A DNA stretch of 64,000 nt from Gnetum montanum (Eukaryota > Streptophyta > Gnetopsida > Gnetales > Gnetaceae), in the NCBI GenBank assembly GCA_015680685.1, contig MNCI01008127.1, positions 247,594-311,593 of the forward strand, written 5' to 3'. Both the position numbers and the translations under genes were made by a program. Shown here one piece after another: positions 55,012-64,000 of this stretch (position 1 is the stretch's first letter; the number at the start of each line of letters is the position of its first letter). A model generated the notes under the pieces. It worked only from the letters and a program-made list of their open reading frames with translations, ran no database searches and was not told the DNA's origin.

Positions 55012-56700
55012 GTGGAGTCTAATCTAAGGAAACACAAGTATAGAGAGCATGATAGGGAAATACGTTGGACTCATGATCAACATGACTGTCATCTAAGAAA
55101 CTTTGATGAAGAAGATGAGTGTGAGCCACAAAGAAATAGGGAAAGACATGAAGAAAGAGAGAGAGGCATGATCACTAAAGTTGGTACCACTACAACAAAG
55201 CATATGAATCATATGAACATGAAGAACCCCTATTGATAACTTGTAGCATGATAAATATAAGGGAAGTTGTCTACATTCCAACCAAGAATGTAAGCGATAG
55301 AGACACTAAGAAGTTAGACATGAACAACATGTCAAGATTTGAGGGTGGGTACAATGCAGATCCAAAACACCACCTTCAAGTATTCCATGATGCTTGTGCC
55401 CTATAGAACATAGAGAGTAATTATTAGAAACTAAAGTTATTTCCAAAGATACTCATCAAAGGGGTAGAGAACTGGCATAGATCGTTGGAAACTAAATTAG
55501 TTAGAAGATGGAGTACCATCCTTGAACTTTCAATGAAAAATATGAAACCAACTCCTAGGTATCCAACCTTAGGAAAAAAATCCAAGTTTGGAAGCAAGGG
55601 ATCCATGAATCCCTTGATGTGACAATGGATCGATATTATTCACTTTTGCATAGATCCCCAAGCCATGGATTTTTTCAAAGGGATCAGTTTAAACACATTG
55701 TTGATGGGCTACAAAACAAAACAAAAGAAACCCTTAGGGTTTATGCCCAAGGACATTTGTCTAAAATGACTGACCATCACATCTAGAGAGAATCAATTGA
55801 AGAGTATGATAGAGATCCATCTATTAGAAAGAGAGATCTATGAATGTGTAATCAACAAGAAGAGGAAACCTTGAAATAGGTAGTATAGAAAAAGGCACTA
55901 CCTATTTAGAAATTCATTACTAATATTTCAACTAAGGTAAAAAAGATGTGGGATTTGGTGAACAAAATGTTTGCAATAGCCTTAAAAATTATGAAGGAAA
56001 GAACTAAGTAGGCCTTCAACAAAGGCAAGGAGAAAAAGAAGAAAAGAGATTTTGGATGGAAAGGAAAGGTAGATTTAGTAGCAGAATGTTTAGATACAAG
56101 CTTAGATGAGGAGAAAAAATGTACTATGTGCCAGTATGACAGCCCTAATGGGTGTTTCCCTATCATGGAATATTTGTAAGAAATGGGAGAATATGCACTA
56201 AATCTAAGATTCATGAAGGAGAAAATGCCCAAATGGCTACCTTATCCACAAGGTAAATATTGACAGATCTTCTAACCAACCTACTATCCTAGTGAAGCTC
56301 ATCCATAGCCATAGGAGAAGTATCATTAGTAGTGGAAACAATCACAATCATGGGTGATGCCACCACCAAAATAATAGTATGCACATCAGCAACCAAACCA
56401 TTATGGATACTATGTCTAGTGATCAATTTCTCTAAGAAATGTAGTAGTTTAGACTCCTTAATATTACCCACTAGAATACCACAATGCAACACCTCCAAGG
56501 ATGGACTCTAATCCATACATTCATCCACAAGAAACTAGTTTGTTAAGTTAACCTCCTAACCCTTTACCATCTATACCACCACCTGTAATGCAAGGATAAT
56601 TATCATCACAACCTCAATAGTAGAGAACAACTAGGATAGTTAACATGTAGGAGGAGATGATCATGCATGAACCACAATCCAAGAAATAAGTGTTCTTTAG
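55012..56700 (+). pseudogene. Element D gag (C-terminal two thirds)
   Basis: Starts in the charged region (QRNRERHEERERG). The capsid block at 55310-55620 reads LDMNNMSRFEGGYNADP, FHDACAL and RRWSTILEL, matching C at 33760-33990. A Cys-rich motif CTMCQYDSPNGCFPI lies at about 56117-56163, then a Pro/Tyr-rich stretch. Confidence 0.75.
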
Positions 56701-56869
56701 AATGAGCCTAGAAAAGGTTTGAAGGATGGGGAGCACATCTACATATGCTTCACCCACATTCAATCATCTAAGAAACAATAATATTCCATCATCATCAAAT
56801 GCAAATGTGACAAATTTTATGCTAACATAGACTATTACCCATAGGATCAAGGTAGAAGCAGTTCCTCAA

Positions 56870-57290
56870 AAATGAATAAATATAGGAAGTCCATTGGTAT
56901 ACTTTCAAGTAGTAGGTCAGAAACCATGCAAGGATCTACTCAATTTTAGGTGAAGGGTAAATTTGATATCACAACATATGTATTAAGCTTGGAATCTACC
57001 CCCATTAAAGAAAAGCAACATTCAACTAGAGCTTTCATATTAGTCGATCATAGTTCCACTAGGATAAGTGAATGATGTGATCACTACCATCAATGGCTAG
57101 TCCTACCCTACTAATTTTTTGGTCATCCATGTAGGTAAAAGAAAAGGATAGTTTCCAATCATAATGGAAAAGGCTTGGCTTAGCACTGTAGATGCTAAGC
57201 TTGGTATTAGAGATTTGTCCTTGGAAATCTCCATGTAAGATAAAGCTAGGATTATTCAGAGACATAGAGTTCCATGTATCACATACAAGA
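56870..57290 (+). pseudogene. Element D aspartic protease
   Basis: Matches C and B in LPPLKKSNIQLELS-like, IIVPLG and later SIYSA-equivalent stretches. The TAWLSTVDAKLGIRDLSLEI region near 57175-57240 corresponds to RTWLSTVDACLRIHDLSLEI of C. The active-site triad is not readable. Confidence 0.6.
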
Positions 57291-57859
57291 ATAATATGTG
57301 TAGTTATGTGTATAAAATATGGACAATCAAAGAAGAAGATAGTAAAACATGTAATAGATGTGCTGAAAAAATGTGTATGCAAAAATGCTTGTATGTAGTA
57401 GGCACTCAACAAGAAGGCACTCGGTGGTCAATTACAAATATTGAAATTGAATCAAACATATAAATGGAACCAAAAAATTAGATAATAAGTTCCTATGTAG
57501 AAGAAGCTCACAAGTTATAATAATTAAGAAGAAGACATCCCTACCCACATATAAGTCAAGAAGAAGAGATCTAATGGGAACAACTAGAGATCCTAGATAA
57601 AGTTGAACTAGAACCATTGAAATTGAAGATCCTACTAGTAATACTTCAATATGATTTCTTAAATAATTAGAAGCAGATCATCATTAACATAAACCTAGAT
57701 AAGAAGAAAAAGAAGACGTTCTTGAAAGTATCAATAAATGACCAACAATGTTTGCATGGTCCAATGATGAGATCACAAGCATTGATCCTAGAATCTATCA
57801 ACATTGGGTATATACTAATCCAATGGTAAAACCATGATGCCAAACACAAAGGAGGCTAA

Positions 57860-59080
57860 ATCCAAAACTCAAAGAAGTGGTGAAACAAGATCTGGAAAAA
57901 TTATTAAAGGAATGATTCATTTATTCCATTGTGGATAGTGAATGAATAAATCATTTAGTAATTATTTTGAAAAAGGGAAGAAAATGGAGAGTTTGCATTG
58001 ACTTCAAATTATTAAACTCTAATACATTTAAATATCATTTTCACCTATCATTCATTGACCAAGTCCTTAATACTATTGTAGGACATGAGTACTATAGTTC
58101 TATGCATGGGTACAATAGGTATAACTAGATTTGCATTACACCTAAGGATAAGTAGAGGACAACGTTCACTAGTTTGTGGGAAACATTTTCTTACAAGAAA
58201 ATGTTATTTGACCTTTGCAATGCACCCACTACCTTTTATAGACTAGTACTTAGCATCTTCCATAAACAAATAGGAAATGATGTTGAAGTATTTATAAATA
58301 CTTTTTCCATGTATGGGCTACATTTGAAAAAAATCCTAGACCATCTAGAGCAAGTGCTAAAAAGATGTGTAGAGAATAATCTAAAGCATAATTGGCAGAA
58401 GAGTCATCTAATGGTCTAGGATGGAATTGTATTACTACATAAAATATCAAAAACAGAAATACAGGTGGATCCTAAAAAAGTCTGATTCATATAAAAATTA
58501 CTCAAAGACAAAAAACCATTAAATATGTTCAATCATTTTTGGGTCACATGGGGTACTATAGAATATTCATAAAAAACATTTCAAAAATTGCAAAGCTACT
58601 AGTTGATCTAACTAAGAAGGATGCAGCCTTTCAGTGGAGGAGTCATGTGAAAAGCCATTCAAAACCTTGAAATAAAAGTTGATTGAGACACCAATCCTAA
58701 GAGCTCTAGATTGATCCAAGCTTTTTCATGTTATGATAGATGCTTTGAAGTAGTACTAACATAGTTAGATGACCAAAAGAGGCCATACCATATTCATTGC
58801 GCTAGCAAAAGCATCATCGGGGCATATCTTAATTACAACACAATAAAAAAGGAGGTAATGGAAATGTTGTATGCACTGAAAAAATTCAAACATTACGTGC
58901 TTTGGTACCTAATTTATGTCCACACTCATCATAGCATCATCAATTTTCTTTCAAAGAAACTAGTGGTCAGTTCCTGAGTGATTACATGGATTGTTATCTT
59001 ATAGAAGTTCAACATAAATATGATTAACAAGAATGGCATGGAAAATGTAGTATCTAATCACTTTTCAAGACTCAAATGGA
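57860..59080 (+). pseudogene. Element D reverse transcriptase and RNase H
   Basis: RT: KWRVCIDFKLLN near 57985, GYNRYN near 58110, KKMLFDLCNAPTTFYRLVLS at 58190-58250, VEVFINTFSMYG in place of the FMDDFSVYG-type box, then LEQVLKRCVENNLKHNWQKS. RNase H follows from about 58600, with MEMLYALKKFKHYVL near 58860. The RT motifs are Athila-like and the catalytic aspartates are lost. Confidence 0.75.
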
Positions 59081-59229
59081 ACTCACAAGATCATGCAAAA
59101 CCATTGTTAGACTAATTCCCTGATGAAAATTTATTTACTAAGATAATAATGGTTGTAGATTCAACATGAAAGTTATGGACAATTGATTAAATGACTTATC
59201 TAACAATAGAATATATTCCTATTGAGTGG

Positions 59230-60183
59230 AGTAAGAAAAAAAATGAAAAATTCCTTCACAAGGTTAGGAGATATATGGAAAAAAATGGGAGCCTTTACAA
59301 GATTTATGCATATGGGTTAATCTGATGGTGCAGACCAAAATGCTATCAACAATGAATCCTATAGGATACACATGAAGTTTCATGTGGTGACCATTACATA
59401 GGACATAGGATGTCACTAAAACTAATTATGGATAGCTACGTCTAGCCTACCTTATTTTGGGATGTCCATACCTTTACATAATCTTGTGAAAGATGTTAAA
59501 AGGATGGAGGAATAAAAGCTAGAAATGAAGGACCACAAAAATGGACACATGCACTAGAATCATTTGATATATCTAAAATTGACTTTATGGGCCTCATCAC
59601 ACAATGTTGAATAGGAAGATCTATATAATTTTGATTGTAGATTCTTGTACCAAGTGGTCAAAGATAGCAGCAATCAAAGATTGTACAACCAAAACAACTA
59701 GTAAGTTTTTTCAACAACATGTGGTGAACAAATATGGATTATTAAGAATTCTTATGTCTAGTATTGGAACTTATTTTACTAGTTCTACTTTTAAAAAGCT
59801 CATACAATATCATGTGGTAAACCATAAGCTAACCACACCATTCCATACCCAATCTAATGGTTAATAAGAAGTAACTAATCTTGATATTACCATGATATTA
59901 ACTAGGATGGTTATTTTATTTAGAAAGGATTAGAGCACTATGTGGAATGATTCTTTATGGGCCTATAGAACTATGTGGAAGTTACCAATCGTTTATTCAT
60001 CCTATGAGCTAGTTTATGGTAAGTTACCAATGCTACCAACATAGGCAAAGATTCAAACTCTAGAAACTACCAACCAACTAAACTTGAACTTGATCTTTCC
60101 CCAGAGAGAGTATCTAATTAATCTTAATCCATTAGAATAAAATAGGGTAGTAGCACTCATGAGTAATGAAATCCACAAGAAAT
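59230..60183 (+). pseudogene. Element D integrase, interrupted by element E
   Basis: 59604-59864 is open and gives IILIVDSCTKWSKIAAIKD (first catalytic Asp present), a GTYFTSSTFKKLI region with the second Asp replaced (SSIGT), and PFHTQSNG, after which two stops precede EVTN with the catalytic Glu position. C-terminal stretches SLWAYRTMWK and ELVYGKLPMLPT fit the family. Coding sequence continues to the E boundary at 60183. Confidence 0.8.
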
Positions 60184-60539
60184 TGATGAGGTGCTCCCAT
60201 GGATTCCATAATGCAATCTCTCTCAATGTCATAACAACAACAAATTTGAATAATAAAAGAAAATGAAACCTTATTCTTGCTCAAATGAAGAAATATAGTT
60301 GGAGGAAAGCACAAATTCCTAAGGATAGATAAGAGATTTAATCCAACTCTCACACATTCAATCAAAGCAATCACACATACAAGGATGATCATTAAGGCAC
60401 CTTGCCAAAACTCTATCTCCTACTCTTCTCTCAACTCCCTACACTCTCTTGTTCTCTCTCTAGAATTACTTTAGACCCTCTCTTTCTTTCTCTAGACTCT
60501 ATTCTTCACCTTCTTCTCCTTAGTCTTTGGAAAACTATC

Positions 60540-61768
60540 ATTTAGCTTCCATTCACTATCATTGTCTCAATGCAAAAGGTCTTCATGTTGCTCATCCATT
60601 TCATAGAAAATACAATTAAGGTCATCAATACCTTTGACAAATTCATCCTTGTCATAATGCACCAAAAACATCTTCAAGTTTTATAAAATCATATCATTAT
60701 CAGTGTCTTCACCAACATCAATAATGACCTTTCTACTATGACTATCACCATAGCCATCATTATCCCATAAAAAATAAAATTCATTACCATCATTAACTTT
60801 TCTCCCACTAATAATGGCATCAAAATTCACATTTATTGTATCAAACATAACAGGACTCATAATGTTATCATAATTACTACAATGATCATGATGCATATCA
60901 TTACCATTGAATAAACCACTACCAAGCTGAAGTGAAAAACTAACATCCATGACACTAGATTAAACATGAAAGACATTACTACCATCAACAAGGTAAAGCT
61001 CATACTTAAATCTTCATGGATTTTTCCATCCATCTTTGGTTCAACTTGATCTTCAACATGTGGCTATTCAATCCCATCAATTATTTAAGGTTTAAGATCC
61101 CAAATAGAAGTTCCCAATTCCAAAGGATTATCCTATTCAAAAGAATCATCAACAAGCCCTTCATCTCATTTTGGAGATACCAGCTCAAAAGATAAACTCT
61201 CCTCCATGGCTTTAACATAATTTTCATCAAAAACATCATCGAAGCAATCATTCTTCCACATAACTTATCTAGAAGACTCTCTTAGATCCCATGAGATATC
61301 CTCAGCTTGGCTTATAATCTCCTTTCCCTTTCCAAAAGGTATAGAACAATTGAAAAGTGTATGAGAATCATACCTTCTAGTGATTCTCTTGACCCTTCCC
61401 AAAGAAGTCCCTTGATCCTAATCACTCCTTTGGCTTAGATCCTTCACCTCCCCTAACTCATGAGGTAGGAACTCTCCTTGATTAGTAGCATACACCATCT
61501 TGGATCTTAAAGATATCTTGGTCCCTTTGATAAAGTCTTTGGTTTCCTTCCTTGAAACCTTGGAGTATTGAGCCCCCCTTTGCGCAATAAGAGATACTTT
61601 AGAACTAATTTTCTCATTAATATCTACTTCATCAGATCTTACATCTTCTTCCTTTTGCTGATGGCTAGAAGATATTCTTTCAATACTTCTCAAAATATCT
61701 TTCAAGGTAGTCTTTAATTCCTTCATATCTATTGAAAAATCTTGAACTATCCTCTTCTTTGGAGGAAT
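60540..61768 (-). pseudogene. Element E unit 1: acidic ORF of unknown function
   Basis: About 410 codons on the minus strand. The start position at 61768 is ATT where unit 2 has ATG. N-terminal PPKKRIVQDFSIDMKELK, then a Leu/Lys/Glu helix-like region (TTLKDILRSIERISSSHQQ), a middle with DISWDLRESS and PKMDGKIHEDLS, and an Asp/Asn-rich C-terminal half (SFSLQLGSGLFNGNDMHHDH, then FLWDNDGYGDSHSRKVI and DVGEDTDNDMI). Several stops and at least one frameshift are present. No zinc knuckle, DTG, RT or integrase motif is seen. It occupies the gag position, but I do not recognise it as any gag. Confidence 0.55.
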
Positions 61769-62110
61769 AATGGAAAATGACCTAAAAGGAATTTTTCATA
61801 AAATTCTACAAGGAAAGGTGTAATTTTCAAGATTTCTCAAATAATAGATAAGAAATACACAAATATTAAGAAAAATAATCATAAGATCTTCAAACTCTAG
61901 CTATTATAAGCCAATGTGTATCTAATTCCAAAATCATCCAATTCTTAAAAGATATGACAAACTTAAGGATCACAGTATAATTTTAAAACCCTAGGATGAG
62001 TAGAACAAGTAGTAAGAGAGAATTATTCCAAGATTGAGAATTTGGAGTGATTCTTTACAATTGAGATGAGAATTATCCACTTGAATGCAATACTCTTCAA
62101 TTCCAAGCTA

Positions 62111-62121
62111 CTCTAGTACCA
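62111..62121 (-). promoter_or_regulatory. PBS-like site of element E unit 1
   Basis: The minus strand reads TGGTACTAGAG, close to the initiator-Met-type TGGTATCAGAGC. The two differences within the 11 bases are transitions. It lies just inside the central LTR, as expected for a minus-strand element. Confidence 0.5.
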
Positions 62122-62479
62122 ATCTAATGATAAGCTCCTATGCAATCCATAATCCAAGCTCTTTGAGTGATACAACAACAACAAATTTGAATAAGAAAAA
62201 AATATGAAAGATTTATTCTTCCTCAAATGGAGAAATTACAGCTAAAAGAAGTAGAAATTCCCAAGGATAAATAAGAGATTCAATCCAACTCTTACATATG
62301 TAATCAAAACAATCATATACATAAGGATGATCATCAAAACACCTTTCCAAGACTCTATCTCTCATTCTACTCTTCTCTAAACATTCTAAACTTTCTCTTT
62401 CTCTATTTAGACTTACTTTAGACGCTCTCTTTCTTTCTTTATACTCTCTTCTTCACCTTCTACTTTTTGGTGTTTGGAA

Positions 62480-63703
62480 GACTATCACTTAGCATCCCTT
62501 CACCATCATCATCACAATGTAAATTTTCTTCATGCTACTCACTTGTTTCACAACGAAGACAATCAAGGTCATCAACACATTTGACAAATTCATCTTGGTT
62601 ATAATGCATAAAAAACATCTTAAATTTCTAGAATATCATATCATTATCAATGTTTTCACCAACATTAATAATGACCTTTCTACTATTACTACCACCATAG
62701 GCATCATTATCCCATACAAAATCAAATTCATTACCATCATTAGCTTTGTTCCAACTAATAATGGCATCAATATTCACATTATTTGTATCAAACAAAACAG
62801 GACTCACAACGTTATCATAATTACTACAATGATCATGATTCATATCATTACCATTGAATAAATCACTACCAAGTTGAAGTGAAAAACTAGCATCCATCAC
62901 ACTACCTTCAACATGAGAGACATTACTACCATCAACAAGGTAAAGCTTAGACTTACTTAACTCTTCATGAATTCTTCCATCCATCTTTGGTTCAACTTGA
63001 TCTTTAACATGTGGTTGTCCATTCTCATCAAATCTTGAAGGATTAAGATCCCAACTAGAAGTTCCCAATTCCAAAGGATTCTCTTTGTCAAAGGAATCAT
63101 CAACAAGCTCTTCATCTTATTTTTGAGGTATCAACTCAAAAGATAAACTCTCCTCCATGGCTTTAACATCGTGTTTATCAAAACCATCATTAACATAATC
63201 ATTTTCCCATATACCTTAGCTAGAAGACTCTCCTAGATCCCATGAGATATCCTCAACTTGGCTTAGAATCTCCTTTCCCTTTCCACAAGGTATAAAAAAA
63301 TTGTAAAAAGTATGAGAATCATACCTTCTAGTGATGCTCTTGATCCATCTTTAAGAAGTCCCTTGATCTTTACCACTTCTTTGGCATAGATCCTTCACCT
63401 TCCATGACTCATGAGGTAGGAACTCTTCTTGATTAGTAGCACACATCATCTTGGATCTTAAAGCTCTCTTGGTCCCTTTGATGAATTCCTTGGTTTTCTT
63501 CCTTGAAATCTTGGAGTATTAAGCACTCCTTTGCTCAATAAGAGATACTCAAGAGCTCATTTTTCATCAAATCTTACATATTCCTCCTTTTCTTGATGGC
63601 TATAAGATATTCTCTTAATTCTTCTCAGAATATCTTTCAAGTTAGTCTTTAATTCCTTCATATCTCTAGACAGATCTTAAATTGTATTCTTCTTTAGAGG
63701 CAT
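62480..63703 (-). pseudogene. Element E unit 2: acidic ORF of unknown function
   Basis: Same protein as unit 1. The start ATG at 63703 is kept (MPLKK). The longest open part, 62628-63074, covers the C-terminal half: DQVEPKMDGRIHEELSKSK, SFSLQLGSDLFNGNDMNHDH, then FVWDNDAYGGSNSRKVIINV. Past its stop a HYNQDEFVKCVDDLDC stretch continues the frame, matching HYDKDEFVKGIDDLNC of unit 1. Differences between units are spread evenly, so the duplication is not recent. The peptide is better preserved than non-coding flanks in this part. Judged by eye, not measured. Confidence 0.6.
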
Positions 63704-64000
63704 AATTGGAAAGATCTACATGGAAATTTTCATAAATTCTACAAGTAAATGTGTAATTTTTAAGATTTTTCAACGAATAAGATAAGAAATACTCATATCC
63801 TAAGTGAAATGAGAATAATATCTTCAAACTCTAACTATTACAAGTCAATAGGTATCCAATACAAAAATCTTCCAATTCTTGAAAGATATGAAAAACTTAG
63901 GAATTGAAAGGAAATTTTAAAACCCTAGGATGAGTAGAACAAGTAGAAATACATAATTTATTCAAGCTTGAGAATTTGGAGTGATTATTTACAATTGAGA

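Larger units (their letters stand above)
55012..60183 (+). mobile_element. Element D: 5'-truncated Athila-like element
   Basis: Same family as A-C by gag and protease. The 5' LTR, PBS and gag start are missing, and the 3' part lies beyond element E, which interrupts the integrase at 60184. It contains gag, protease, RT, RNase H and integrase in order, all with stops. With B it shows what element C lacks. Confidence 0.8.
60184..64000 (-). mobile_element. Element E: small LTR element in tandem, at least two units of 1.94 kb
   Basis: Sequence from 60184 repeats from 62128 with an offset of about 1,944 bp and stays alignable to the window end. The unit edges read TGATGAGGTGCTCC and TGATAAGCTCC. 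The latter lies six bases from a PBS-like TGGTACTAGAG on the minus strand. I read this as LTR, internal ORF and LTR, repeated and sharing the central LTR (about 62128-62520). Such arrays arise by recombination between LTRs. Each unit holds one minus-strand ORF of unknown function and no pol, so the element is non-autonomous. The first five bases left of it are GAAAT; the right TSD lies outside the window. The inner LTR limit is not certain. Confidence 0.65.

Noticed and set aside
62532-62861. 109-codon plus-strand Ile/Thr-rich frame
   Set aside because: Antisense to the better supported acidic ORF of element E unit 2.

Overview
The window reads as repeat-dense nuclear DNA of a seed plant with a large genome. 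A gymnosperm such as a conifer is my best guess, inferred from the AT-rich, heavily decayed LTR retrotransposons and the lack of any dense gene space. No rRNA, tRNA, CRISPR array, bacterial operon or organelle gene was seen. Almost every coding signal is a broken mobile-element protein. Boundaries come from terminal repeats, primer-binding sites (PBS), polypurine tracts and target-site duplications (TSD) read directly in the sequence.

Layout. (1) 1-1940: 5' end of a minus-strand Athila-like Ty3/gypsy element (A). (2) 1941-10557: mostly decayed DNA with short tandem repeats, plus a probable host gene on the minus strand at about 8.6-9.8 kb. Its last exon resembles one on the plus strand at 45 kb. 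(3) 10558-22695: a complete 12.1-kb minus-strand element (B) of the same family, with both LTRs and a perfect 5-bp TSD. It carries gag, protease, RT, RNase H, part of integrase, an extra ORF next to the 3' LTR, and an inserted Ty1/copia fragment. (4) 23730-26423: a GC-richer, 5'-truncated L1-type LINE with poly(A) tail and TSD. (5) 26.6-31.7 kb: a foldback-element arm, remnants of two older LINEs and several tandem repeats. (6) 31751-38941: element C, 7.2 kb, plus strand, same family, with gag and protease but no RT or integrase; it is inserted in an old LINE. (7) 38.9-49.4 kb: a foldback element, a Pif1-type helicase remnant, AT-rich sequence, the second copy of the host-gene exons, and a lone LTR with PBS. 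(8) 49.4-54.7 kb: a Tat-like Ty3/gypsy element (F) with the order protease, archaeal-type RNase H, RT, RNase H, integrase. (9) 55.0-60.2 kb: element D, a 5'-truncated relative of A-C that keeps RT to integrase. (10) 60184-64000: two tandem units of a small LTR element (E), inserted in the integrase of D, with an acidic ORF I do not recognise.

Together, A-D are one family in four states: an end, a complete autonomous-type copy, a gag-protease derivative and a truncated pol copy. B or D types could once have supplied RT and integrase to C. Several N characters mark unmerged or chimeric assembly joins rather than biology. The observations most worth following are the acidic ORF of E, the extra 3' ORF of B, the stop-codon spectrum of C, and the pair of related host-gene 3' ends.
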